DNA of 28,582 nt from a virus: IMG/VR virus record IMGVR_UViG_3300033148_002431, positions 1-28,582 of that record; one strand, 5' to 3'. Shown here piece after piece: positions 1-8,347 of this stretch (positions are counted from its first letter, which is position 1; each line of letters starts with the position of its first letter). The notes beneath the pieces are model-generated. The model was not told the origin of the DNA, made no database searches, and saw only the letters and a program-made list of their open reading frames with translations. The translations under genes and the position numbers were made by a program.

Positions 1-1849
1 CATCAGTTTTAGGCGAACCATCAGGATTTTTAATAGCAAACTGGTCAGCTACCCCGCCACGCTTCACATTACCTGGGTTTTTATTTCTTTGTGGCCTGTT
101 TAAACTTACTGTGTCATTTTTTTTTTGGAGAGATTCGATAATTTGTTTCAATCCTTCTTCTCCATATATCTTTAGGGCTTCTTCGTATGATGTATCGAAT
201 CCAAGATCATTAAAACTTCTTTGTACATCAATACCAGATACTGCTTCTACTTCCCCTGTCAACTCCTCTGAAGTTTTAAATTCTTCTGCGACAAATCGAC
301 CATAATCTATTCCTTGAGATTCAGCTAAATTCCTTAATGGTTCTATCATATCCTCAAAGTTATTACGCCTTACATCGTATAATTCAAGTGCTGTTTTTCT
401 CATTTGTTCTCTAGTCTCCTTCGGAAGTTTATCACCTTTTTGTAACCTATCTATCACAAATTGAGGGGCAATTTTATTTAAGAAAGCACTAGCAGATTGG
501 AGTAAGGTTACATCCTCACTTCTGACAGTTGCTCCAGGGTCGACCATACGTTGAAAAGCATTGATGGCGGCGATGTCACCAAATCCCGTATCTTGCGTTA
601 GTCCATTCACAACACCTAATATCCCAGTTTCTATATCTAACATATCACGATATGCTGGGTTAGCAACGACTTGAGCCGATAATCCTTTAGCTTGAGTAAA
701 CTGATCCTCACTTAATTCTCCATTATTCCTAGCGTTTAGGGCTTCTTGTTCTTTTATCAGCTCTAATTGTCCAGCCGATACTTCAGTTTGAAGTTTTTGG
801 AAATCTAATACATCAATTTGTTCGCCTAATCTAGCTCTATCTGATAAGCCTTGGAAGACTGCCTCAAAAGATCCTGGCACCATCCCCGCTGAACTTTCAA
901 GCAATGCTATTTCTTGTGGTGGAATTTGAGATAATTGTACACCAGATTCTATTAATTGTTTGATATTATCTTGAGCAAGTGTTCTAATCTCTTCATCTAC
1001 TTCTAACTGTTTAAGCCCTTTAAACGATTTACCACCAATTGTAAATGACTGATCAGATGGAAGTTGTCTGAGTTGAGTTAATAGTTTTATTTCTTGATCG
1101 GGATCTAGGGTTGGGAGGCCAAGTACGCCACCTTCTGCGCTAATTCCCCTTTTCTCTAACAGAGCCAATTCTGCCCCCAAGCGTTTTTCAGCTAATTCCG
1201 TCTGCCTTTCTATAAACTTCAACCTTATATCATCAATCCGAGTAGCTTGATCAAACTTCTCTGCATCAATTAATTCTTGCTTTTGCTTCTCTATTAACTT
1301 AATACTTCTATCTAAGTCTTTTTGTATTCTATCAATCTCACCAATTGTGGAACTGTCTTTTGTAATAGCTGTTACGCCTACACCTCCAAATTGTTGGCCA
1401 GAAGCAGATACTTGTCCTTTCGCACTTTCGGCCGCCTCGCCTAACAATCCGACTTGTCTTTTCGCCTCATCCCCGATTTCTTGCTTCCTCTCTCCTGTTC
1501 TTTGTATTTCTAGCCTTTCTCTCTCGGCTCTATCTCGCTCTGCTTGTTCAAATGCCCCTCTAGCTTCTCGATTCAAAACTGAAAATTCAGAGTCTAGTCC
1601 AGAATCAGCCACTCCAGCCTCATTGAATAAACCCTTAAAATCATCTCGGTTCCCCGTAACATCCGCCCCCCCATCCCTAATGTCAGCTAAGGCAGAATCA
1701 ATTGACTGAAACTGTTGAGATGAAAAAAATTGCCCCTCTTCACCACTGCCAATAGCCCCTATTCTTTGTGTAGGTTGAGAGGTTAAAATTTCCCCCGTGA
1801 TTTTATCTCTTACTTGTTGTCCCGCTAATACGGAAAATTGATCTGCCAT
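1..1849 (-). CDS. Large virion protein, probable DNA-ejection / peptidoglycan-hydrolase protein (partial, runs off left edge)
   Basis: An uninterrupted reading frame of 616 codons starts with ATG at 1849 (MADQFSVLAGQQV) and remains open at base 1, so the C-terminus is missing. Residues about 110-240 are rich in E, K, R and Q and look like long helices or coiled coil. The rest is mostly helical, with no membrane segment. Near the edge (residues about 587-600) is RNKNPGNVKRGG, followed by an FAIKNPDG-like stretch. From family knowledge, an NPGN(I/V) motif opens a lysozyme-like domain found in phage internal or ejection proteins and tail hydrolases. It is the last gene visible in the leftward operon, after the tail proteins, as expected for an internal virion protein. 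The leader is AT-rich (attattaaaaat) without a Shine-Dalgarno. The hydrolase call rests on the motif alone because the catalytic part lies outside the window. Confidence 0.7.
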   Translation of the reverse strand, partial: MADQFSVLAGQQVRDKITGEILTSQPTQRIGAIGSGEEGQFFSSQQFQSIDSALADIRDGGADVTGNRDDFKGLFNEAGVADSGLDSEFSVLNREARGAFEQAERDRAERERLEIQRTGERKQEIGDEAKRQVGLLGEAAESAKGQVSASGQQFGGVGVTAITKDSSTIGEIDRIQKDLDRSIKLIEKQKQELIDAEKFDQATRIDDIRLKFIERQTELAEKRLGAELALLEKRGISAEGGVLGLPTLDPDQEIKLLTQLRQLPSDQSFTIGGKSFKGLKQLEVDEEIRTLAQDNIKQLIESGVQLSQIPPQEIALLESSAGMVPGSFEAVFQGLSDRARLGEQIDVLDFQKLQTEVSAGQLELIKEQEALNARNNGELSEDQFTQAKGLSAQVVANPAYRDMLDIETGILGVVNGLTQDTGFGDIAAINAFQRMVDPGATVRSEDVTLLQSASAFLNKIAPQFVIDRLQKGDKLPKETREQMRKTALELYDVRRNNFEDMIEPLRNLAESQGIDYGRFVAEEFKTSEELTGEVEAVSGIDVQRSFNDLGFDTSYEEALKIYGEEGLKQIIESLQKKNDTVSLNRPQRNKNPGNVKRGGVADQFAIKNPDGSPKTD

Positions 1850-1879
1850 ATTTTTAATAATTAATAAATAAGTTGTCTC

Positions 1880-1901
1880 ACCCCTCCTAACCAGAAGGGG
1901 T
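1880..1901 (-). other. Intergenic hairpin between two tail-region genes
   Basis: The arms acccct (1880-1885) and aggggt (1896-1901) are perfectly complementary around a 10-base loop. The hairpin fills the 59-bp gap between the stop of the LysM protein and the start of the next gene. On the minus strand no U-run follows, so it is not a canonical terminator. It may stabilise or separate transcripts, but no function is shown. Confidence 0.4.
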
Positions 1902-1908
1902 TTAAAAA

Positions 1909-3552
1909 TTATCTAATCAGTTCAACTAATATACCGCCAACAGTAAGTATGCTCTGTGCATCAGCTGCTCCCCAATCGGCTGTAACTGTCATAGTTAAAT
2001 CGGTAGTACTATCTTCAGCTGATGCGAATGGATTGGCGTATGCAGCTGCTGCGTCAAACGCAGGGGAACCATCAGAAATAGTAGCTAATGATAAAAACAT
2101 ATTTCCAAAACTTATCTGTTCCGCCGCAGAAGATGAAGCTGTCATAAAAGATTCTACTGTTCCTTTGTAATTATCGATGGCTCCATCACATCCATTTCCA
2201 GTATCCATATCAGAAATAGTAGAATCATCATATTTTACTTTAATAGAAATTCCAGAACCGCCAGCAGATGAGCCTTCATAGTCAAAATCAGTAATTATTA
2301 AAGTTATCCGCAATGTATTATTAGTACCCATTAATCCGCCTGGAACATTAAAGGAATAAAGAGTAGTTTCATCTGTTGTATTCTCAACAGTAACTGGTAC
2401 AAAATTTCTATAAAGATACTTAGATCCAGCGGCGGTCTCGCATGTCCCACCATCAAAACATAATTCCCCAACATCCATACTTCCTGTTGTAGTCGCATTT
2501 CCTGTAATATAAGTATCACCGATTATATTTAAAGTAGAAGTCGCATTTTCAAGCGATGAAGTTCCAATTATTACTTTTCCAGTAGTAGTCGTTCTAGCAA
2601 ATGTATGATCTCCTGTCCACACATAATCAGTAGTAGTAGCCACTGCTATCCCACCATCATTAGATGTCAGACTATTATTAAGTTTAACTGATAATTGGTT
2701 GCTTCCATCCAAGTCAAATTCATTAGTAGAAGTTGCTAATTTCAATTCCCCTCCACTTAATGTCATTGGATTAACAGTTGCAAATGTTGTCCCGCTATCA
2801 TTAAACTGATAATCATCTGCTCCAATATTCCAACCCATCAAGTCAGTTGAGGTATTGCTCCATATTCCTTGTGTTCTGTCTCCATAGAATATTCTAGTAA
2901 TTGAATCGGGAGAGGTGGTGGCGAAGAGCCATGCGCCAGTAATGGTTTCGGTTGAGTCTTTAGTGGGGTATTGTTGCCTTAAATACAAATCTCCATTCGT
3001 GATAATCACTGACTCTCCTTGGGCATGTGCCTCAATATTAGCAGCCACACTTCTGTCCTCACCCGTAAATACCATTCCGAAAGTGCAACCTGTAAATTGT
3101 TTAGTAGCTACTGTTAATCCAGTACACTTCACTATTTCACTATTTGATCGACCTTGGGCTACTTTTAATACTATTAAATCACCTAAAATAGCAGAAGATA
3201 AAACACTTCCATCTTTCAAGGTGATTGAATTTACCTTTAAGGTTGTACCTGAATGCCCTTCAGTAAAAGATTGAGCAAGTGTAGTAGAATATTCATCAGG
3301 TCTAACAGGTGAATCTCCACCAAGTAGAATCTCATTGCCTCCTACCACTTCCACATACTCACCCACTATGTTCAAATCCTCTCCTTCGTATATTACATCA
3401 GGATTTACTATATTATTGTCTTCAGTAATCTTTTCGACTGTTGTATTATACTTGTCAGCAATCTTACTTAACCAATCTTCTGGTTGCACTATATAGGCAC
3501 AAACTGGAGTGGCTACAAGTATTGTTAGTAGTATTGTTATAAGTTTTCGCAT
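1909..3552 (-). CDS. Exported LysM-domain tail-fibre-like protein
   Basis: 547 residues. Residues 1-19 form a clear Sec signal peptide (MRKLITILLTILVATPVCA, with AxA-like cleavage). Immediately after it, residues 20-63 form a LysM peptidoglycan-binding module (IVQPEDWLSKIADKYNTTVE, then an NNIVNPDVIYEGEDLNIV-type end). Residues about 115-165 contain an EIVKCTG...FTGC motif that recurs in the neighbouring 613-residue protein. The remainder is S/T/G-rich beta structure with ATTTTG- and TSTD-type repeats, resembling tail fibres or adhesins. It lies between the nozzle-like gene and the ejection-protein gene, a position typical of tail tip or fibre genes. A signal peptide on such a protein is unusual: it may be displayed on the host envelope rather than only assembled on the virion. 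Start is ATG at 3552 behind an AT-rich leader (aattaattaattaaaa). Confidence 0.75.
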   Translation of the reverse strand: MRKLITILLTILVATPVCAYIVQPEDWLSKIADKYNTTVEKITEDNNIVNPDVIYEGEDLNIVGEYVEVVGGNEILLGGDSPVRPDEYSTTLAQSFTEGHSGTTLKVNSITLKDGSVLSSAILGDLIVLKVAQGRSNSEIVKCTGLTVATKQFTGCTFGMVFTGEDRSVAANIEAHAQGESVIITNGDLYLRQQYPTKDSTETITGAWLFATTSPDSITRIFYGDRTQGIWSNTSTDLMGWNIGADDYQFNDSGTTFATVNPMTLSGGELKLATSTNEFDLDGSNQLSVKLNNSLTSNDGGIAVATTTDYVWTGDHTFARTTTTGKVIIGTSSLENATSTLNIIGDTYITGNATTTGSMDVGELCFDGGTCETAAGSKYLYRNFVPVTVENTTDETTLYSFNVPGGLMGTNNTLRITLIITDFDYEGSSAGGSGISIKVKYDDSTISDMDTGNGCDGAIDNYKGTVESFMTASSSAAEQISFGNMFLSLATISDGSPAFDAAAAYANPFASAEDSTTDLTMTVTADWGAADAQSILTVGGILVELIR

Positions 3553-3575
3553 AGGCTTATTTTTTAATTAATTAA

Positions 3576-5417
3576 TTATTTTTTAGGGTAGTTCACCATC
3601 TTCGCATCACTTACTTGCCACCCATATTCTGATATTACTACTTGTTGTCCTTCTCCATCACTCGAGAATATTATTTGAACACCTTGAGTTTTGGCCGCTT
3701 GAGGCAATGGGTAATAAACTAGAAATGGATCAAGTTCATCAATGTTTTCTACTGTTCCGCCTAGCGGGTCTGTTCCTAAGCTATGAACACCAAGAGGGTT
3801 TGATACTGCCTCTGTTACATAAGCGCTGTCAGATTGTGCTAATGTCTTTTCATATAATGCGATAGCTCCATTTTCTCCAAAGAGTATTTCTGTCTTTAAC
3901 TCACTGCCAGCTGATATTCGTCCTTTCACCCATAATCCCTCAATATTCTTCCTAGTAAATGGACTTCCGAAATGTTCTAATTTAGTAGTATATATAAATT
4001 TATAGGCTGCGCCATTCTTAGTAAAACCATCAAATGCTTTAAATAGTTTACTGTCGCCAGAACTACCAAAGTACAATTGCTGGTCATAAACTGTCATGGC
4101 ATTAACAAACCAATCCATTATCCCTCTATTCAATATAGCACTTCCTTTTTCATTCTGGCTGAATTGAAAACTAACTACTTTATCATTGTTGCTTTGATCG
4201 CTATCAGATTTACCAGCTATCAATAATATGTTTTCCTTTTTCCAGTAAGTGATGGCAGCGTCATCCCATACAAAATCTTTAATAGTTGGTCTAATTTGCA
4301 AGGCTAAATCTTCTGTTTGGAATAGGTTCTGTGCTTCTAGTCTTGATAACCTTCTTATTTGCCCTTCGGGAGATACATGAACATAATCATTACCCACTAA
4401 TGCTAATGCCTTTATAGATGGAGCAATACCAGTATCTGATATAAGTTTCCTGGTAGAAGTTTTAGAAGTTGAGGTTGGGAAGGATAAAGCATATCCCCAC
4501 ACTACTTTTGATTTATATACAATAATCCAATTATCTATTGATCCCATGGCTATATTCTTACCGCCTTCAGGGAAATCAGCAAAGCCAGGGTCATCAGGAT
4601 TAGTGGATGATGTAAAATTAGTGAAGTCTCCCACTTCTGAATATTTAACCAAAGTCTCTGCGCCTGATGTACCTGTCCCCCATAGTCGGCCTTGAGCTGT
4701 TAATATAAAAGTAAACTTATCTAGTCCTGAATGAGTTGAAGTATCAACTGTTTGCGCTATCCCAGCTGTATCTGCCATAGCAGTTACACCGGAACATCCA
4801 GTAAAGGTAGTAGCAGTTTTGCCAGAGTAAGTAATTGTTACAGTAGCTCCTGCGTCATCTTTGACCGTTAAAGAACCAGATGATGAGAAACCATCAGTAG
4901 CATTAGTTTTTGAATCACCTGTTATTTTTTTAACTGTTAAAGTCCCAGCCGCTGCCAAAACCGCTCCGTCCAATATACATATCCCTGGAAGCCATTTAGA
5001 AAAGTTATCAGCCCCATTACTCATTAATAGTTGGTCTGTTCCCTCGTCATTATACGGAGCAAAGCTCATTACCTTACCTGTCGTAAAATTAGTAATTAAA
5101 GGTATTATCTCACCATCTTGTGAATTTCTAGTATCTCCTGGGTTTAAATATTCTAAAATGCTATTAGTATCATTGTCTCTTATTTGAAGCAATGTCTCAA
5201 AACCTGAACTTCTCTCATAAGGAAATTGCTGGGTTATCTTATCAGACGCATTGGCTTGATTGGCAAATTGCGAATAACCTTTCATCGGAGATACTTGAGA
5301 AGATGAAGATAGGTCTGCATTTAAAGTCGCAGCCGCCTCAAAATCTCCTATCTCGTCTGAAGTACGGAGAGTATTTAATCCGAGGAATTTAGTTATATTT
5401 TTAATGGTTTTTGGCAT
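3576..5417 (-). CDS. Putative tail nozzle / tail tubular structural protein
   Basis: 613 residues with no signal peptide. It opens MPKTIKNITKFLGLNTL and continues with an N-terminal 'QVSPMKGYSQFA' stretch, the way phage tail knob or nozzle proteins start (a short G-L-N peptide, then a reference to baseline values). Repeated YFGSSGD-, WIIVYKSKVVWGYAL- and VHVSPEGQIRRLSR-like blades suggest a beta-propeller, as in podoviral tail tubular protein B or P22 gp10-type nozzles. Residues about 150-215 look like an inserted beta domain containing ITYSGKTATTFTGC (195-208), a motif frequent in phage structural proteins. The neighbours are the 423-residue tail-completion-like gene upstream and the LysM fibre downstream. 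Assignment is by fold impression and position; no catalytic residues are expected. Confidence 0.6.
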   Translation of the reverse strand: MPKTIKNITKFLGLNTLRTSDEIGDFEAAATLNADLSSSSQVSPMKGYSQFANQANASDKITQQFPYERSSGFETLLQIRDNDTNSILEYLNPGDTRNSQDGEIIPLITNFTTGKVMSFAPYNDEGTDQLLMSNGADNFSKWLPGICILDGAVLAAAGTLTVKKITGDSKTNATDGFSSSGSLTVKDDAGATVTITYSGKTATTFTGCSGVTAMADTAGIAQTVDTSTHSGLDKFTFILTAQGRLWGTGTSGAETLVKYSEVGDFTNFTSSTNPDDPGFADFPEGGKNIAMGSIDNWIIVYKSKVVWGYALSFPTSTSKTSTRKLISDTGIAPSIKALALVGNDYVHVSPEGQIRRLSRLEAQNLFQTEDLALQIRPTIKDFVWDDAAITYWKKENILLIAGKSDSDQSNNDKVVSFQFSQNEKGSAILNRGIMDWFVNAMTVYDQQLYFGSSGDSKLFKAFDGFTKNGAAYKFIYTTKLEHFGSPFTRKNIEGLWVKGRISAGSELKTEILFGENGAIALYEKTLAQSDSAYVTEAVSNPLGVHSLGTDPLGGTVENIDELDPFLVYYPLPQAAKTQGVQIIFSSDGEGQQVVISEYGWQVSDAKMVNYPKK

Positions 5418-5436
5418 TCAATTAATTTAATTATTA

Positions 5437-6708
5437 TCAGCTCCATTGATGAAAATTTCTTCCCACCCGCTCTGTGCTGCTGCCTCTTGGCTCCAATGTC
5501 GCTACATTCCTAACTATCTGAATGCCTACATCATTCTTCATAGCCTTAAAGGCTTCAGTGCCTGCTAGTTCTTCTATTTGCCAACTAACAGACTCATCAC
5601 TATCTTTCATCTGTCTGAATAATAATTCAGTTACTAGGTGCAGAAAACCATCTCTATGCCTGGTTGGTAGTAGTAATGTTTGAGTATTATCAATTGTATC
5701 TATGGAAAATTCTTTTTGTAAACCATCATCCTCATCATTTACCATATTATCTGAAAAATATACTATTTCCATTTCCGTTGGTTGGAATACATTTAAATCA
5801 TCCACTCTTACATTTGAAATATCAGTCATACCAGACGAATAATTAATTCTTATCTCAATGTATTGGCCAGTAACAGCGATTGTAGGTGTACCTGTTTGAG
5901 TAGCGTCTCTCCATGCCCATGATATTTTATTCCATTGATTTTTAAAGGAGCCTACATTAATAGGTCTTGCAACTGTCATCGCCCAATAGTTAGAGGTATC
6001 ATCACCTACTCTTAATTCAATATTAGTGATTGTTTCTAGCTGAGCTTCTGTTGCTTGCTGAAAATCCAGCCACATTCTGAATGTTCCAATATTCTCATAA
6101 TCAGTTAAGTCTTCAGCAGTCAAAGTTTCATTACTTATCTTGGCATAATTATTAGTTGACTGACTAACATCTATATTAAATTTCAAAGAAGCTGACCCTT
6201 CTTTTTTTCTTTGAGTATCAACTGTTAATGTAGTTGCATCAGAGTTAGTAGTATCGCTTGACCATGTACCCTCACTAGTTAATGAATTAAATGCAGATAG
6301 TTGTTTCTTGGCAGTCGCATTCCTATATATCATTCTCAATACCTTATCGTTATCTCTTTTTTCAACTGTAAAAGAATTGACGATTCTACTTTCCCTGATA
6401 TATCTATCCATCAAGCTATTGTCAATTTCAGAAAATCTTTCATAAGATTTATTCGGATCTCTTATTTCTCTTATATCCTTAACATCATCTAGCCCTAAAT
6501 CATTCTCTAAACTATAATCAGATTCATCAAAATCTAAATACTCCCAGCCTTTTATACGCTGGGTAAAATCCCAATGAGACTTGGATTGCATGAATTGGAT
6601 TATTTGATTCATCCCTTTTACTCTTTGAGTTTGAGTTAAAGGAGAATCGATGGTATTCACAAGCCTGTCTTGCAGGTAGCTATCACATTGTGCTAAACTT
6701 ATAGACAT
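5437..6708 (-). CDS. Tail-completion/adaptor-like protein with an inserted carbohydrate-binding-like domain
   Basis: 423 residues, soluble, no signal peptide. Residues 1-135 are helical (MSISLAQCDSYLQDRLVN) and together with residues 310-423 look like one structural protein of the head-tail junction or tail tube. Between them, residues about 137-310 resemble a jelly-roll carbohydrate-binding module: a KEGSASLKFNID edge strand, an IGTFRMWLDF core strand, a WNKISWAW strand and a final ISNVRVDDLNVF strand. Jelly-roll modules of this type are known to be inserted in phage structural proteins as surface decorations. The gene is the first of the tail block that ends at the left edge and is separated from the lysis genes by a homing endonuclease on the opposite strand. 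The exact virion role is an inference from position. Confidence 0.5.
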   Translation of the reverse strand: MSISLAQCDSYLQDRLVNTIDSPLTQTQRVKGMNQIIQFMQSKSHWDFTQRIKGWEYLDFDESDYSLENDLGLDDVKDIREIRDPNKSYERFSEIDNSLMDRYIRESRIVNSFTVEKRDNDKVLRMIYRNATAKKQLSAFNSLTSEGTWSSDTTNSDATTLTVDTQRKKEGSASLKFNIDVSQSTNNYAKISNETLTAEDLTDYENIGTFRMWLDFQQATEAQLETITNIELRVGDDTSNYWAMTVARPINVGSFKNQWNKISWAWRDATQTGTPTIAVTGQYIEIRINYSSGMTDISNVRVDDLNVFQPTEMEIVYFSDNMVNDEDDGLQKEFSIDTIDNTQTLLLPTRHRDGFLHLVTELLFRQMKDSDESVSWQIEELAGTEAFKAMKNDVGIQIVRNVATLEPRGSSTERVGRNFHQWS

Positions 6709-6734
6709 AAGCCTTAATAATTAATTAATAGTAT

Positions 6735-7310
6735 ATGATTGAAAAATGTATAATTTGTGATAAAGTTAAAAAACAAAATAAAACTGAAAATAATGTTGAA
6801 TATGCTAAACGGAAATATTGTTCTCGCGAATGTTACTATAAAAGTAAGCGAACTGGTAAAACCATAAAATGTGAAATATGCAATAAATCTTTCTATATAT
6901 GGTTAAAGCAAATCGGTAAGCGGAAATACTGTTCTCCTAAATGCCAAGGTATTGGAAGTCGATTCAAACTTAATCGTAATTGTATCTTATGTAATAAAGT
7001 CTTTAAAGTTCGTTCTGATTATAAGGCTAAAAGATTTTGCTCTTTAAAATGCTGGTTATCATACAGACATATTTATAAACTGAATCATGGAAGTAATAAT
7101 GCTCGCTGGAAAGGTGATGATGTCGGTTATGCTGGAATACATAAATGGATATATAAAGCATTAGGCCGACCCCTACGATGTGAACATTGTGGTGATACTT
7201 ATAAAAAACGAGTACTAAATTGGGCGAATAAATCTCATAAATACAAAAGGGATACAAGAGATTGGATGGCGCTTTGCTGTTCTTGCCACAGAAAATATGA
7301 TTTAAGCTGA
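6735..7310 (+). CDS. HNH homing endonuclease with three N-terminal zinc ribbons
   Basis: 191 residues on the strand opposite to the operon. Residues about 5-105 carry three tandem zinc-ribbon-like units of the form C-x2-C ... (K/R)-x-(Y/F)-C-S-x2-C: CIIC...YCSREC, CEIC...YCSPKC and CILC...FCSLKC. The C-terminal nuclease part has IHKWIYKALGRP, a CEHCG knuckle, LNWANKSHKYKRDTRDW and a final CCSCHRKYD, the hallmark of free-standing phage HNH endonucleases. It would cut DNA at a target in phages lacking the gene and so promote its own spread. It starts 26 bp from the divergent 423-residue gene and ends 19 bp before the convergent stop of a small basic gene, so it interrupts no gene. The stop codon is TGA. 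No strong Shine-Dalgarno is visible. Confidence 0.9.
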   Translation: MIEKCIICDKVKKQNKTENNVEYAKRKYCSRECYYKSKRTGKTIKCEICNKSFYIWLKQIGKRKYCSPKCQGIGSRFKLNRNCILCNKVFKVRSDYKAKRFCSLKCWLSYRHIYKLNHGSNNARWKGDDVGYAGIHKWIYKALGRPLRCEHCGDTYKKRVLNWANKSHKYKRDTRDWMALCCSCHRKYDLS

Positions 7311-7329
7311 TAATGTTATAGACATATAT

Positions 7330-7530
7330 TTATATTAAATTTTTACTTCTTAATCTAGTTGTGAAGCTTTTCCTAGCTCTGGATTTTTGTCTAATCAAAC
7401 TAACACCAGCAGTCCCAGTTGTTTTAAACTTATATTTAGCCCTGCTTTGGACTGCTTTATTTAGTATTTTTCGTTGGGCTTTTCTGGTTCTTCTTTTAGT
7501 CCCAATAAAGCCGAGTATTTTACTAGGCAT
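7330..7530 (-). CDS. Very basic small protein (copy 2 of a tandem pair)
   Basis: 66 residues beginning MPSKILGFIGTKRRTRKAQR. It contains about 21 Lys/Arg and no Asp or Glu, so it should bind nucleic acid or another polyanion such as teichoic acid or lipid head groups. It starts one base after the stop of another basic protein that also begins MP(R/S)KIL. The two genes share the start context ataatATGCCTAG(A/T)AAAATA, suggesting duplication. No family is recognised. The location between lysis genes and tail genes suggests a virion or late function, perhaps DNA condensation in the head, but this is speculation. Confidence 0.65.
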   Translation of the reverse strand: MPSKILGFIGTKRRTRKAQRKILNKAVQSRAKYKFKTTGTAGVSLIRQKSRARKSFTTRLRSKNLI

Positions 7531-7531
7531 A

Positions 7532-7756
7532 TTATTTTCGTTTAATTGCTTTTTTTAATCTTCTTCTCTCTTTAATAAATTGGGATTGCATACCTTCTCT
7601 ACCTCCTCTAGGGTATTTCTTTTTTACATGTTGCCTGGCTACACTGCTAATCATTCTATTCTTCTTGATTCTAGTCCTAATCCTGCTAACACCTTCAATA
7701 GTCTTAGCAAATGGACTAGCATATCTAGCTATTCTTTTTAATATTTTTCTAGGCAT
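7532..7756 (-). CDS. Very basic small protein (copy 1 of a tandem pair)
   Basis: 74 residues beginning MPRKILKRIARYASPFAK. It contains about 27 Lys/Arg and only three Glu. The C-terminus (RRRLKKAIKRK) is the most basic part. There is no membrane segment and no cysteine. A GGAG sequence lies about 11 bases before the ATG, a better Shine-Dalgarno than most neighbours have. It starts one base after the holin-like gene stop and is followed one base later by its probable paralogue. The family is not recognised. A role in binding DNA or membranes fits the charge, but nothing in the sequence separates these options. Confidence 0.65.
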   Translation of the reverse strand: MPRKILKRIARYASPFAKTIEGVSRIRTRIKKNRMISSVARQHVKKKYPRGGREGMQSQFIKERRRLKKAIKRK

Positions 7757-7757
7757 A

Positions 7758-7964
7758 TTATGTTATTCTCCTTCCCTTTAACTCTCGAGTAGAACCTGCT
7801 TTAGCTGCTATACCAAACAAGGCGGCCAATAGCCCGTAAACTGCTATATTTTGATCAGCAGTAGTTATTATCCAATCAAAAGCTATTGATACTGAATAGC
7901 CAGCAATACAAACAGCAAGCAAATAAGTTTTCTTCCCTTGCAAATATTCTATAAATTTTTGCAT
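7758..7964 (-). CDS. Holin-like small membrane protein
   Basis: 68 residues. A short basic N-terminus (MQKFIEYLQGKKTYLLAV) leads into a first membrane segment (about 13-32), a short turn, a second segment (about 39-56), and then a charged tail (RELKGRRIT). Size, the GKKTY lead-in, two membrane helices and a basic C-terminus match phage holins of the small two-helix type, which form the lesion that frees endolysin. It lies directly downstream of a Cys-rich membrane protein and close to the papain-like peptidase, so these three probably form a lysis cassette. Holin families are diverse, so the call rests on topology and position. Confidence 0.65.
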   Translation of the reverse strand: MQKFIEYLQGKKTYLLAVCIAGYSVSIAFDWIITTADQNIAVYGLLAALFGIAAKAGSTRELKGRRIT

Positions 7965-7987
7965 ATATTTTTGTTATTACTTAATAA

Positions 7988-8338
7988 TTAATTACATAGT
8001 ACATGGGACTTGTTTGATAGGCACACCACATCTAAAGCATCCTCGGCTATATTCCTCTCAATTGTAACCTTATACATTTTCTCCATCAGGGCTTCATTTT
8101 CTTTGCCAGCATTAGCATATTCTGTTTCAAAGGTTATACATTCTTCCATAATCGGAGGAGCAGGACACTCTGGCCAATCTGGGCAATAAGGACACTCAAT
8201 CTGCTTAGGACATACCTTAGGTTTGGGACATTCAGTAATTATTACTTGTGGTTCAGTTGTAAGATTTAAAATGCTTGTGACTATGACTCCGATAAAGAAA
8301 AGTATTACTAGAACAAATAAAGTAGGTACAAGTTTCAT
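7988..8338 (-). CDS. Membrane-anchored Cys-Pro-rich protein, possible spanin-like lysis accessory
   Basis: 116 residues. Residues 4-25 are a strongly hydrophobic N-terminal anchor or signal (PTLFVLVILFFIGVIVTSIL). Residues 36-66 carry repeated Cys-Pro pairs (ECPKPKVCPKQIECPYC, then PECPAPP), with further Cys near the end (CLSNKSHVLCN). The middle of the C-terminal half (about 72-100) is helical and charged. One N-terminal membrane helix followed by a helical periplasmic part resembles an inner-membrane spanin or Rz-like protein, and the gene sits between peptidase and holin-like genes. The Cys-Pro repeat is not typical of spanins, so the function is open. The cysteines would need an oxidising compartment to form disulfides. 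Confidence 0.5.
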   Translation of the reverse strand: MKLVPTLFVLVILFFIGVIVTSILNLTTEPQVIITECPKPKVCPKQIECPYCPDWPECPAPPIMEECITFETEYANAGKENEALMEKMYKVTIERNIAEDALDVVCLSNKSHVLCN

Positions 8339-8347
8339 ATAAAAAGA

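Noticed and set aside
1347-1709. Plus-strand open frame of 120 codons
   Set aside because: Lies inside the uninterrupted 616-codon minus-strand gene, with Ser/Pro-rich composition typical of a shadow frame.
3553-3575. Repeated TTAATTAATTA tracts as CRISPR-like or mobile repeats
   Set aside because: They vary in length and sequence and are found just before start codons, so they are better read as translation leaders.
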